Of a stretch of DNA of 64,000 nucleotides, positions 23,748 to 35,430 are shown piece after piece. A program made the position numbers and the translations under genes. Within the stretch, counting starts at the first letter, position 1, and each line of letters opens with the position of its first letter. The DNA comes from Cryptomeria japonica (taxonomy: Eukaryota; Streptophyta; Pinopsida; Cupressales; Cupressaceae), in NCBI RefSeq assembly GCF_030272615.1, contig NC_081406.1:478608900-478672899 (forward strand). The letters run 5' to 3'. The notes beneath the pieces were generated by a model, which did not search any database, had not been told where the DNA came from, and saw nothing but the letters and a program-made list of their open reading frames with translations.

Positions 23748-24460
23748 CTAGGAGGAAAAAGATCTGAGCCAAAATTGGTTCTTAAAGATAAAAGACATAA
23801 CCACTTCTGAGATTGGTCTTATCACAGTAAACAAAAAAGACAAAAGTGAGGAACCTTTTTTCCTAAATATCCTATTGTTTCTCTCAATCCAAATATTCCA
23901 AATGATCAAAGAAGGTCCAAATTTTGAGAGACATGAAAATAGGGAAGACGAGGATGAAAACCAATCCATCCAGCTGACAAATTGGACCAATAATGAGGCA
24001 CACAGAGCAGTAGACCACCCAAACTTCCCAAAAAACCAATACCAACATTGGGAAGAAAAGGGACAATGCAAGAAAATATGATTAATAAACTCAATAAAGT
24101 ATCCAAAAAGAACACATAGAAAAACAATAATAAGCCCCAATTGATCTAGCCTAAGACCAATTAAAATCCTATCCTAAACAACTAGCCAAGCAAAGGAACT
24201 AGATTTTGGAAGACAGGTGGACCCCCAAAAGAGCTTAGCAGAATAATTAAACTGACCATTAATCTTAGACAAGGAAGAGTATCCTTCCTTCACAGAGTAG
24301 GAACCTGATTTAGCCTTGACCCAAATAAACAAGTCCTCTTTATCGAAAAATATGACCACCCTAGATTGCATAAATTTATAGTAATCATCCTTTAAATCTT
24401 GTGAAACCTCAACATAATCAATTGACTTCCAATGAGTAGCAAAGACCACACCTGAATAAT
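23748..24460 (-). pseudogene. LINE zf-RVT (zinc-binding in reverse transcriptase) region
   Basis: Two open pieces (24174-24449 and 23748-24140). Features are GSYSVKEGYSSL, LFWGSTCLPKSSSFAWLV, then a His/Cys segment (FINHIFLHCPFSSQCWYWF) and IIWNIWIERNNRIFRKK. This is the usual order between RT and RNase H in plant L1-type LINEs. A stop and frame change separate the pieces around 24150. Confidence 0.8.
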
Positions 24461-24699
24461 CTACCCAAAAATCATCAGAAACAAAGTTACCCCAAAAGAT
24501 TTTAGAATTATCATAAGGTCAGACCAATCTTGAATGACTATAACAGACCGACATGAAGAAATTAATTTCCAAATAGCTGACCCTTAGGAAGGGAAGATGT
24601 GGTGAAAATACTCTCCCTATCTAGACTAGGAAAATACTTAGAAAACATGATTTTGGACCATGTCAAATGAGTAGATTTATACAATTTCCACATCAATTT

Positions 24700-25970
24700 T
24701 GCCTCTAGAGCCAAAATTTGAAAATGCAGATCTCTAGTACCTGCACCTTTGAAATGCTTGGGGAGAAAAACCTTGTCCCAAGTAAGAAGAGGTATGTAGG
24801 ATTCCCTCCCGCCCCCACATTGTCATTCCAAAGGAAATTCCTTAAAACCAATTGGAGCTTAACAATAGAGTTCCTAGGGGCTTTCAAAATAGACATGAGG
24901 TAAATTGGAATCCTTCAAAAAAGACTTAATCATGAAAATCTTATGCAAAAGAGATAACCATTTGTGCTTCCAAGAAAAAATCCTAGTAGAATTAGAAGAA
25001 ATGAGTTTTTCCCCAAAATTATGCTTTTTTGAACCACCAAAAAAAGGAAGACCCAAGTATTTGCAAGGGAAACAACTAATTGACCAGATGCAGAAGTGTA
25101 ACTTCAAATCACCTTATTAATAGTCTTATATACAATAATGGAAGCGCACCCAAATGGTAAAGTGTCATCTACAAATAAGTAGTGAGTTTGAGGGGTCTGA
25201 ACATTCACAATCCAAATTCCTTTCCAAGATCCACTAATTCTAGTTACATTGATGACTCTACTTAATCCCTCAACCATAATAATAAATAAGAATGGAGACA
25301 AAGGGTCTCCTTGATGAATTCCCCTAGAGGAAGAGAAAAAACCACAAGGAGAACCATTAACTAGAATAGAAAACCTGGCACATGAAATACAAGCAAAAAT
25401 CCATTTGATCCATGAAGCAGCAAAACCAAATTTCCTCAATATTCCACCTAGAAAAACCTAATTGACCCTATCATATGCCTTCATCATATCAATCTTAAGA
25501 ATTGTCGTTGAGATGTTTTGGTACACAATTGAATGTAAGACTTAATGATCAACAATTTCCCCTTTAGGGGCCTCCTTACCCGACACAAAGCCACCCTACT
25601 CTTTCGAAATGATCTTAGGAATAGTTTTGGCAAGTCTACAAGAAATTTCCTTAGTAAAAAATTTATAGAAAGTATTACACAGAGAAATTGAATGGAAATT
25701 TGCAAAAGATTTAGGATTATCCACTTTAGGAATAATAACAATAAAAGTTGTGTTTAATTCCTTGAGAATAGATTTATTTCACCCGGACTCTTCTAGAGCT
25801 AGTAGAACATATTTGCCAATGATACTCCAACAATTATGAAAAAATAGGGTAGTAAAGCCATCTGGACTAGGAGCTTTCTCAGGATCCATAGAGAAAATAA
25901 CATCTGTAAGTTCCTGCAAAGAGAAAGGAGACATCAACATCCTATTATCTACTGAAGAAACCAAGGAAGG
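24700..25970 (-). pseudogene. LINE reverse transcriptase
   Basis: Conserved blocks in order on the minus strand: SLQELTDVIFSMDPEKAPSP plus DGFT (25779-25964); a broken stretch with AYDRVN around 25470; FGFAASWIKWIFACISCARF, GSPCGFFSSSRGIHQGDPLS (25104-25439); and the catalytic box LFVDDT (about 25160-25175). The palm continues with LGLPFFGG (about 25040) and the thumb with NSIVKLQLVLRNFLWND. Catalytic aspartates are present. At least four stops and two frameshifts inactivate it. Confidence 0.9.
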
Positions 25971-26475
25971 AATAGAATTAAGGATAGATTCACCAGAAGA
26001 TGTGGGCTCAGAAATAAGAAGAGTTCGAAAGAACTCAATAGCCTTATGAGAAAGAACATTCCCATCCTCAATCTAAGACCTGTTATCATCCAAAATACTA
26101 CAAAGTCGAGTTCCTTTCCTATGAAGCTTGGGAGAAGCATGAAAAAATTTGGTGTTACGATCGCCTTTTGCTAGCCAAGTCTCTCTAGACTTTTATCTCC
26201 ATTAACACTCCTCCAACAGAAGAATCTCATCTAGCTCAAGAGATAGTGATTTATGGAGTTCAAAAGACTTAGAATCCATTCCTTTCGGAATGACCACTTC
26301 ATTAATATCTTCCAGAGCCTTCTGCAATCTAACATTTTTCTGAGAAGATATTTTTGAAATGTGTAACATTCCATTCTTTAATCTTCCCTTTAAGATAAGA
26401 TAATTTCTTAGCAAGTTGAAACATACAAGAGCCCTAAAAAAAGGGCATGGAGGACCACCAATCTTGTAATAAAGG
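25971..26475 (-). pseudogene. LINE RT N-terminal connector (5' truncation point)
   Basis: Contains the plant L1 connector with LELDEILLLEEC, then KSRETWLAKGDRNTKFFH (about 26120-26190), which precedes RT in these elements. In another frame MFQLAKKLSYLKGKIKEWN (about 26370-26425) matches the segment further upstream. It ends abruptly near 26475, where copia gag sequence begins, so this is the truncation point. Confidence 0.75.
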
Positions 26476-26939
26476 TTAATTTTTTTTATCCCCATGACAA
26501 TCTCATTCACTCTATCCATAAAAGAACTTATCTTCTCATTTTCTTCCATCTTCAAAGTTTCATATCTCACCCAAAAACCTTCAAGTTTTGCAATCTTTAC
26601 TACTTGGTCACCTTCATAAAGAGTTTCAAGCTTAAGCTAGGTCTGCTTTGCATTCTCCAACTCTATGACATTTAATAGCTTCTCATCAGATAGGGCACTT
26701 AATAATGCTTCTTTTTCTCTGACATTATTTTCAACTCTCTTCTATTCATCAACAGGTTTCAATATTCCAAAATTAGGATCATGAGGTATATACGCTTTCT
26801 CCACTATCTCCCAAACTTCAGCTCCAAGACATCTCAGATGAATTTTCATTCGCTCCTTCCATATTTTGTAATTTGTACCATCAAATCTAGGACTCTCCTT
26901 CCAGTAGGGATTAAATTTAGAACTTGATGTTGATACCAT
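26476..26939 (-). pseudogene. Element F (copia) gag N-terminal part
   Basis: Ty1/copia Gag. It opens with MVSTSSSKFNPYWKESPRFD and GTNYKIWKERMKIHL, the usual plant copia gag start. It continues in broken frame to RYETLKMEENEKISSFMDRV and NEIVMGIKK, the UBN2-type capsid signature. It stops at the LINE junction near 26475. The primer site lies 42 bases upstream of its ATG. The rest of this element's pol is not seen to the left, so F is truncated. Confidence 0.85.
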
Positions 26940-26980
26940 CAGATCTACTCAAGAAGTTAAGTTTCTGTAGAGAGGACCAG

Positions 26981-26992
26981 GCTCTGATACCA
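26981..26992 (-). other. Element F primer binding site (tRNA-iMet)
   Basis: The minus strand reads tggtatcagagc, an exact match to the standard plant tRNA-iMet primer site, two bases from the LTR end. Confidence 0.95.
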
Positions 26993-26994
26993 AT

Positions 26995-28182
26995 TGTTAG
27001 ACAATTCTAATAGCGGGAGAAAACTGAGAGGGGGGGATTGAATTAGTTTTGTCACAAGTACAACAGTTAATACATATTACAAACTTTATACCAGAGCACA
27101 AAGAAAACAACACAATGAAAGATAAAGAATGAAAGAACAATACACCCAACACCAATATTTTGACATGGAAAACCCGGTAAAGGGAAAAACCATGATGGGA
27201 AGCCCTACCCATAATCAGATAATACTTCTGTAGTAGTATGTGAAATAATTAAAATGGGGATTTTACTTGCAATCAGTCCAACCGCCTAGAGTGCACTTCT
27301 CATCACAAAAGGAAGTCTCACTAACTTACAAACACATCAAACTACAATCCAGAAAGAATGAACTATGGTAGTAGCATCTCCTAATGTTTGATACAGATTC
27401 GGTTAAGCACAGATGTTTGCCCTGTAACACCAAACCCTTCATAGCCTTTCGCTAAATGATATATCATTGTTCACAAATAAACCTTTCTCTTGATAATGCA
27501 AACATAACCATCGACATCGAGATTACATGAATAAGTCACCTATAAATACAGATCATCAACCTTAATGATATGGTCGGCTAAACCCTAAACCCATAATTAC
27601 AAAAATTACATCACATGATATCACCAGATCAATATTATGATTTATATTACATAGCATGGACCTAATTCGAATTCCTAAACAATTACATCCATCGGGAATC
27701 ACACTAAGACCAATCTCCAACATGTTTCACCAACTAGTACCTTAGTCCAATATCACAGAATAATCAACCGGATCCAAATAGGACCACCAAATCAACACGC
27801 CAGCCAATACGAAGCCACCAAACAATTAGAACATGATCAAGAACACCTTCAACACATTAGAAAGCATTTCCATAAGTTGGACCAAAATCACTTAACCAAA
27901 TCATCAAGTATCGCCAACCAGTAAAGCTACCCGGTACCAAGAAATATCAACTAGGAACATAAGCGATAGCTTCCGGAGCACCAAATCATAAACCAATTGA
28001 ATATGACAAGGATGTAGCCAACCTAAATAACCATCCAAACCCGAATCCAAGGATCTGATCATATCGAATTAGAATAACAACTAAAACCAAGACAAACACC
28101 AAGTCTAACCAAGATAGGTCCAACTAGGATAAAGTGTTGACATCAATGACAACACTTAACCAATTCCATCATATTGCGAACA
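26995..28182 (-). repeat. Element F 5' LTR
   Basis: Begins tgttagacaatt (plus strand) next to the primer site and ends gcgaaca. Its internal landmarks match those of the element E LTR at 59304-60554: ggaaaacccggtaaaggga, the cctagagtgcac / cctagagcgcac phrase, and tgttgacatcaatgacaa near the end. F and E therefore belong to one copia family. Confidence 0.85.
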
Positions 28183-28199
28183 ATGGCTTCCCAACCCAT

Positions 28200-29500
28200 G
28201 CTTGGGTAGTTAGAGTATTGGAGATGAGTCCTAGATGACATGTAGTCAATGATATGGAGACCTTATATGGATTGTGAGGTTTGGGTTGAGGATGATAAAG
28301 AGATCCCTATGTTATTCTAGAGTAGGTACCTGATAGGGCAGACTCCCTATGTAGTAGATAGATTTCTTTTGACTCATGTGTATCGACAATTTGTTCATAC
28401 CTTAGGGATTCCTTAGAGTACCGTCATATATGCTTGAGTGCACAAGGAGAGGACAAATTGGGGTCAGACCTTAGATTTTGAGACAATGCGAACAAATTTT
28501 TACTCATTTCCACGAGTATGGTGAGAGATGCATTTGGGGTTGGTGGATGTAGGATGACCACATAGTATGCTCAGTATTTAGTGGAGGATACCTTCCCTCG
28601 ATTAACAGGGCCAGTGGATCCAGTACCACCATTAGAGGAGGTAGATGATGATGATGATCAGGAGGGCCAGGAGGGTTGAGGGGAGGGAGATGAGGTTGGG
28701 GGAGAGGCAAAGGTAGGGGAGGTGGTGGGATTGGTAGAGCTAGAGGTCAAATCAACTAAGGAGGCATTGGTGGAGGTGGTGATGGAGGAGGTGATGCAAG
28801 GTGAGGCCACAGTGTGATTGGGAGAGGTGGTGGATGGTGAAAGGATCTAGGTTGGGGAGGGCCACTGCAACTAGGGGAGGTGGCAGGAGGAGTAGGAGGT
28901 GAGGAGTCAGACTCAGAGGAGACTGAGGATGAGGAGGGTTCATCTGAGGAGATAGAGTCTGAGGATTTGGGAGAGGAGGTGATGGGTGGGATGGGGGATC
29001 CTAGGGAGGAGGATAGACATGCCGCCACCTGCTACAGGCTACTTCAACACATGTTGTATAGGATCCACAACCATCAAAGTCATTGGTGGTACAAATTTTA
29101 GTGCCTCCCCATCAGTAGTAGGAATAGATATCTTTCCTAAAGTCTATGGTATAGGGGCTACAGGGTCAATTGATGCAGGCATAGGCAAAAATAGGCTAGC
29201 TGTAGAGACAGGTTACCTCCCTTACCCTAGAGAGAGATATAGCTAGGGCTGAGAGGGATATAACACAAGCTCAGATTTCTTGACTTACCACTAAGCGAGA
29301 CATAGAGATAGAGCGATGGGGCCATGCTAATAAGCTCATGTAAACCATCCAACAGACAACTGCTTAGGGCTTGACTAGGGATACCATGAGAGATCTCATG
29401 TGGCTGTCAGAGCGAGCAGAGCACTATTAGAGTCTCTACCATCAGGTTGTGCCTCCAAAGAGGCAAGCACCATTGTATGTACTGAGTTCTTAGCATGGGT
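28200..29500 (+). pseudogene. Plant-mobile-domain-like extra ORF, antisense to element D
   Basis: Plus-strand coding remnant in three frames. At 28258-28420 it reads RPYMDCEVWVEDDKEIPMLF, then YVVDRFLLTHVYRQFVHTLG. The pattern VDRF...V.RQF...IP is that of the C-terminal part of the plant mobile domain found in MAIN/MAIL proteins and in several plant transposons. The middle (28600-28990) is strongly acidic, including a GAT run. The end (29225-29470) is coiled-coil-like (TTKRDIEIERW). Stops are frequent. It may be an antisense accessory ORF of D, as known in some Tat elements, or the 3' end of another plus-strand element. Confidence 0.5.
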
Positions 29501-29639
29501 GTCTCAGAGATAAGAGGGTAGTCAAGGAGTCCTAGGACCTAGGAGAGATCCTAGTGGTGATGACACAGATGCAGGTCCTACAGTTACAATGGTGGTTTGG
29601 GTTCTAGGCCAATAGATTTGGGTGGCAACCACTCATCCA

Positions 29640-30164
29640 TTGCCCCTCATTTTGATTATTTTGATGCATTACTTGATGAGATGTATACACTGATATATTT
29701 CTTTCAAGAGTTTTGATATGACATGATGTACACATTGATATGTAGTGATGATTCATATCTCCTTATTATGTACATTTTATTTGTGAGATGATATCTAGGG
29801 ACTTTGGACATTTATTGTTTCTTTTGACTCATTTTGTCATGACTCAGTGACCTTCCTTTAGATCCACATGGGCCACTTTATGCATGATGATATGCTTATA
29901 TGTGCTATGGATGCATTTACTTTGATGATCTAGATGTTTATGTGCATGATTTTGTTTTTACAATGCAGATGATATCTATGCGATGTGTGTGATGATATGA
30001 TTCTAAGATGATGTGATCTATATGTTTTGAAGATGATATATGTATATATGATGATTTTGATGATGTGAAAATGTATGTAAATGATGATTTACACAATGCA
30101 TATGGACATGTTCTATGATGTGGATATTTTCATGTAAAAAATGAATGTCTTCTTATGCTCCTAT
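29640..30164. other. gatgatatg-rich non-coding stretch
   Basis: No gene. Rich in gatgatatg, gatgatgtg and tatgatgat phrases. The same composition resumes at 34751, immediately right of solo LTR S2, suggesting one original stretch. Confidence 0.6.
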
Positions 30165-31639
30165 TGTTGGGAGTATTGAAAATTGAGTCAAAGTTTTGAG
30201 GCCCACTTCAAATTTTTGCTTTGCATCTCCAAATAAGTCGGTTTGAATGGCCTAGTTAACAAGGGGGTAAAATGGAGCCAGTTGATTTTCAGAGGGTAAG
30301 GCTCGGGATTCATGTCCCACACCTTTCATTTGGCCTATTCAGTGATGTGCAACTTTTAGAATTCAATTTGGAGAAGTTTATGAGGTACCCAGTTTGAGGG
30401 GTGAGCTGAAAGTGCATTTTAGGCACAAATGCAGTTTTTATTGATTAGCCTACTTTGAGCGATTACATCTTTTGCCCTGTTGATCGTCATGGAGAAATTC
30501 AAAATGGATTCAATTACATGCATAAAAATGAGTTACCCTGCAAAATTTCAAGTCTTGACGAATCCATTTGCTCAGTCTTCAAAGTCGAATCCGTTTGCAG
30601 TTTGTATGTTTTGGCAAGTCCCTATTTCGACAGCTAGTTGAAGCCCTGTTTCGCATAAGTGTAAAAGTTGCCTCGGTAAGCGTCATGTCAGAATGTTTGT
30701 TCCGAGCTAATTTTGGTATAAATGGTGAGCTGCATTTCAAATTTCATGCCTTTATCAATCTGTTTGATCGGTTTTCAAAAGAGCTCATTTTGCCATCATT
30801 TTCAGTTATCCGCACTTCCAGTGTTAGATCAGTTAATGTAGCCGTTTTGGTAAGCGCACCATTTGCATCCTGTCAGTCTGGTGATCGAACTGAGAATTCA
30901 AAGATTTAATATGTACTTTAAGGTACCTATGTTTCAAATTTGAGGACCTACGGAGGTCGTTTGATATTTTTGAGAAAAGCGTTATTTGTTGCCAGGACAT
31001 TGACTTCATCAGGTCCGTAGTGTCGACAAAGCTAGTTGGGCATTTTCGGAAATTAATATCTCTTCGCTCGGGACTCATCTTGAGAAACCGTTTGGTAGAA
31101 GTCATCCTTGTATATCAGAGTACAGGTCTGTTAGACGGCGAGCTCCAGAAAGGTGTTTTGACCACATTGAAAATTACGTCTTCGCGATTAAATGCGAAAT
31201 TTGTGGCGTAATTGCCTGAAGGTTGTAAAATGTGGATTAATGATCCAAAAACGATGCCGATTGTTTCCAGAGGTGTGTTTAAGGTCCGTGAAGCATTTCA
31301 AAAGTCAGTTGTTTGAAAATGAAATTTTTTTTAGTCGGACCCACTTTGGGGCCCGACCTGGCTCATGTCCATGAAATTAATTTTAATGGTGCAGTGTTCT
31401 TATTTCATGGCGAGGTGTATCAATATTGGCTTAGTCACAATTCACCAGTTGGACAGAGAGAGCAGAGAGACTCCAACACTAAATGCAAATTTGAATGTGG
31501 TGAATTAGAGGTTTTTAACATCAAGGATGTTGCTAGAGGCTCATTCAAGATGAGCAACTGTATATTTTATTGTAATTCTGAATGAGAGCAATTTGGGGAT
31601 CCACTGTTTTGGGTTGGAAAGGGAATATACGACAAACAA

Positions 31640-32950
31640 ATGATAGTAGTAGGAGTGATCCCTTTCTCCATGTGGAAAACAATGGTAAAATGAATTTAAA
31701 AAAACCCAAGCCAAAGCAACCAACAGGCTTAAGGCCCAGCCAACACCCTTCTCCTCCCACATGAAGTTTGGTGGGTGTTTAAAACAGCAGCAAATAAATC
31801 CATCAAGCAAGTGCAAATGGGCAATTTCATGCTAATATATCTCTGCAAGAGCATGCTGGAAGGAGTATATAAAACTTCAGCAAGCATGAAGGAGGAAAAG
31901 GCATTAAACAAACAAACAAATGCCAATAAAGTCCTCCCTGCATGATCATTAGAAGGCAATGTGTTTTTTAAAGCAAAGTTCAAATGCATATTTGCTAGCA
32001 GCTGGAGTCTTTTAAAACAAATATAATGGCAGCCCTCCCTGTGTGGTTACCATTTGAGCTAAAAATAAAATGAAATGGGCTGTGTGGTTGTAAAAAAAGC
32101 GTTGAAACAATTCAATAAAATGCAATTTGTGGTGTAAACCACACTCCAAAGACTTTGACAGCCTCCTTTCTGCGTTGAAGGAGAGGCATTAAATCTTCAA
32201 CCAAATGCAAAATTGGTAGGTGTAAAACCAATAGTATCCATTTTCTCCCTCTCTGCTGTAGCTAATGAAAAGCCATTGGAAACTTTAAGTAAATGAAAAG
32301 GTTATAAACTCCAGCAAATACAGGAAGTGGCAAATGAAAGGAAGTTTTCAATTCTCAAGCAAATGTCATTAGACATCCCTCTTTAACATAGTTTGAAGCT
32401 CCACAGACTTTCAGCAAATGCTCCTGGCATATTTGAAATTAATGCAATTGACAGCCATAATGCTAATCAACCTTCCCAACATCCTCCTTCCGTGTTATGT
32501 TTTTTTTTGGGGGGGGCATGTTCAAGTTTCAACAGGTTAAGAAACTTCAAAGCAAGTTGGCAGGCATAGTGCCAGATCCTGAGGTGTGTAGCAATGAAAA
32601 GGGGATTTAATAACTTTTAAGCAAATGATGGCAGATTTAAAACTGATTTTCCTCTCTCTCCATGTGCAAAATGTTGAAAAGGCTTTTAAAATTGTAAAGC
32701 AAATACATTGGTATGGTTTGAAGGTAGCAATCTCCTCCCATGCAGCAGGTTAAGAGCAAAAGAAACTCTCTGAAAATGCATACTCACAGGTGTGAATCAG
32801 CCAAAACCCCCTTCTGCCATGGATGATGGTAAATGGGCATGAACAAGTGAAAACAAATGCATTTGGTAGGTGTAAAATCCCGTCCCTCTACATGGCATGG
32901 TGAAGAAGGAAGCTCAGAGAATCTTGAGCAAATGCAAGGCCATTAAAACC
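31640..32950 (+). repeat. Degenerate 70-110-bp repeats within S2 U3
   Basis: A phrase built from aagcaaatgcaa, ggcaggtgtaaaa and cctccctccatgtg recurs in degraded form, for example near 31818, 31918, 32196, 32356, 32413, 32620, 32697, 32853 and 32925. Unit length and copy number are eye estimates. Confidence 0.55.
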
Positions 32951-33507
32951 CAAAAGAAAAGCTTTAAAAATGCAGTCCTAGGCAAAATAGTAATATCCCA
33001 CATTGACTGTGGAAGGGAATTCTTTAATATTTAAAAGCAATAACGCACACATCTATAATGTCTAAGCCATAAAGGCTTTTGACGGATGGTGCTTGATGGC
33101 ACCCGAGGTGGGCCCACGCATGAGCATGCATCTCGAGGCGATGGAGGAGGTGACTGAGTGACAACCAAGTGGACTCCATGCAGGCATGCTTCTTGAGGTA
33201 GACAAGCAGAATTTTGTAGAGAAAGGTCGGGTTAACAAGTGAGCAGGTTCGAGATGGATCAACGGTGCGCGCTATTTCGTGAAGGGAAGATGCGCATAGT
33301 TTAAACCCCGCGAAGTTGTGAAAGCCAGGTGGCGGGTACAGTCAGATGTCCAGCAGGTGGTTCCCGGTGAGGTGGCAGTGACATGGCACACTGTTGGCGC
33401 ATAGGTGGCAGTCCAGTGGCGATGACATGGCGGTCAAGTGGCAATGGCGAAGCAGATGATGTGGCGGTGATGAGGTGTCATCCCAGGTGGCATCCGATCA
33501 ACCCCAT

Positions 33508-33693
33508 TAGCCAATCAGATCCTGCCACATGGCAAAAGCGTCAAGACCAAATGGAGGCAAAAATCAAATTTAAAATGAATAAATGATATAGTTCTAACTA
33601 TATTAAAATTCAAAAAATTTAAATGATTGAGCACATTGGGGAATTAATTCGCCCAGGGTCTAAATTTTGGCCAAAATATAAAGTATTATATAT
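33508..33693 (+). promoter_or_regulatory. Putative core promoter of solo LTR S2
   Basis: A CCAAT box in ttagccaatcagat (about 33507-33520) and a TATA-like tattatatat at 33684-33693, preceded by a GC-rich stretch with repeated ggtggca and gatgacatggc motifs (33340-33500). Confidence 0.4.
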
Positions 33694-34750
33694 CGCCGAA
33701 AAGCTCTCAGAGTGAGGAATCTGATTATGAGGTTAATTTTGACAAATGTGGGATATTTTGGAGGCAGTTTTCACGGGAAAAAAATTCAGTTAGAGAGGAG
33801 ACACTTGGCAATTCAGTTGAAGATTTGATTTGGTTCCCTCTCCCTTTTTATTCCCAATTCTTCTCAGTTGTAAGGGTTCCAAAATTCTATGAGGAAGTGC
33901 TCCAGTTTTTGTGGCTTCCATTTTCTGAAATTCTTGACCCAAACCTGTAAAGTTCTATGGATCTATTCAGGGTATAGAGGCTACATTGCAGGATGACAGA
34001 TTGTTTTCTAGTTGCAGGTCTTACTTGTGTCAGGCATGAGTAAATTTCCCATGATATTGTCTCTATGTATGCATTTAATTATTATGAATTGAATCCTCAA
34101 GGAGGCTTATAATTTGTCATCTCAAGGAGATTGTATGATTGTTTGTAGGCATTCTTCAATGAAGAGTTTAAATTCTATAATCAGTCATAAACAATGGAAT
34201 GTGTCCCAGATCTGATAATTTTATGAATGGATTGAGTAATGGATTAGTACAAGGTATTAATGCAGGGATATGTTGTAAGGAAAACCAATTTGTAACTGTG
34301 ATTAACATTTTGTAGTTCTGTGCATGTGACTCTATTGCCCAATGAACAAGGCACTGGTCTTTGACAGATTTGGGAATGGTCTTAGATATACATTTTAAAA
34401 GATAAATCTATTTCCCTTTATGTTTAGGGGTGTGTTCTTCTCATTCCAAGATCTATTTTCATTTATGATTTATACAGATCTAGCCAATTTGTAGTGTGTT
34501 CCTAATTTGGTGAGCTTGTGGAGTGGTTTGTCTGCTCATTGTTGATGCAGCCTTATGTTTGTGATTGTTGTATTCAATGCATCAAAAGGGTGTCCCCCAC
34601 TAGGTCTAGCAGAACCTGAAGTGTAGGAGGATCATTAGGATCCTATGTTATGTTGTCCAAACCCTGAGGTGTTTCATTGATTAAGATCAGCTATCTCATA
34701 GATAGATTTGCAGGTGTCTTGGGTTATCACTTTTGGTGAACAACACCTGT

Positions 34751-35430
34751 GATGTTTGCATGTGTAGATGATATGTATGGTGAAATGCAGATGTGATTGT
34801 GATATGATGATGATTTTTAACATGATTTTGAATGCTTTGGATGATGATAAATGATTTGATATTGTGATAAATGTACTAATGTTAGTGATATGTAACTAAA
34901 TGATATGATATGATCAATGATAATAAATGATTAATGATATGCAGTTAAATATCAATGATACTAAATGAAATGCATTTAAATGATATGATATGAAATGTTG
35001 TGAAATTAAATGATATGGAATGCAATTAAATGAAAATTGAATGATAATGAAACTAAACACAATGATATGGAAGGACAATGATACTAAATGATATGAAATA
35101 AAATTAAATGCAAATTGAATGATATGATATGATAATGCCTTTATATGATATGAAAATTGCAACAAAATACACTTTAACTGATATGATAATACAACTAAAT
35201 GCACTTTCAATGACATGACAATGCACTTTAAATGACATGAGAATGCACTTTAAATGACATGATAATGCAACTATATGCACTTTAAATGATATGATAATGC
35301 ATCTAAATGCACTTTAAATGATATGATAATGCAACTAAATGCACTTTAAATGACATGACAATGCACTTTAAATGATATGATAATGCAAATAAATGCAGTT
35401 TAAATGATATGATAATGTACCCTCTAAGAT
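34751..35430. repeat. Tandem repeats of about 22 and 32 bp in D 3' region
   Basis: From about 35150 to 35420 units of the form atgcactttaaatgatatga followed by taatgcaactaa repeat some eight times, with a shorter variant lacking the caactaa part. To the left (34760-35150) the same words occur less regularly. Hypervariable tandem repeats between integrase and the 3' LTR are known for Tat-lineage elements and can seed satellites. Frames such as 34914-35216 are by-products. Confidence 0.85.

Larger units (their letters stand above)
21305..26475 (-). mobile_element. 5'-truncated L1-type LINE
   Basis: Minus-strand non-LTR retrotransposon. The T-run at about 21305-21317 is its poly(A) tail. Going upstream in its own sense come a 2-kb 3' tail, RNase H (23343-23740), zf-RVT (23748-24460), RT (24700-25970) and the connector that precedes RT in plant L1s (25970-26475). 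The apurinic endonuclease and ORF1 are missing, so it is 5'-truncated at about 26475. There it abuts gag of copia element F. I could not find a target duplication: the tail-side flank gaattag and the 5'-side flank ggttaat only loosely resemble each other. Confidence 0.85.
30165..34745 (+). mobile_element. S2: 4.6-kb candidate solo LTR
   Basis: Starts TGTTGGGAG and ends GTGAACAACA (TGTTG/CAACA terminal inverted repeat). Flanking pentamers are cctat (30160-30164) and cctgt (34746-34750), a target duplication with one difference. A CCAAT motif (33510) and a TATA-like tattatatat (33684-33693) near three quarters of its length fit a long U3 followed by an R-U5 of about 1 kb. No coding region is convincing. 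The many short plus-strand frames at 30455-31585 have no recognised domain. No second LTR is seen. Confidence 0.6.

Noticed and set aside
23875-24081. Plus-strand frame of 68 codons
   Set aside because: Antisense shadow of the LINE zf-RVT region.
28504-29028. Pro/Ser/His-rich minus-strand frames
   Set aside because: Antisense of the acidic, GA-rich region of the plant-mobile-domain-like ORF; composition artefact.
30455-31585. Series of plus-strand frames of 60-113 codons
   Set aside because: No conserved domain, no linked frames, and they lie in the U3-like part of candidate solo LTR S2.
32490-32508. T-run followed by G-run (possible insertion tail)
   Set aside because: No target duplication or element body found beside it; simple homopolymers.
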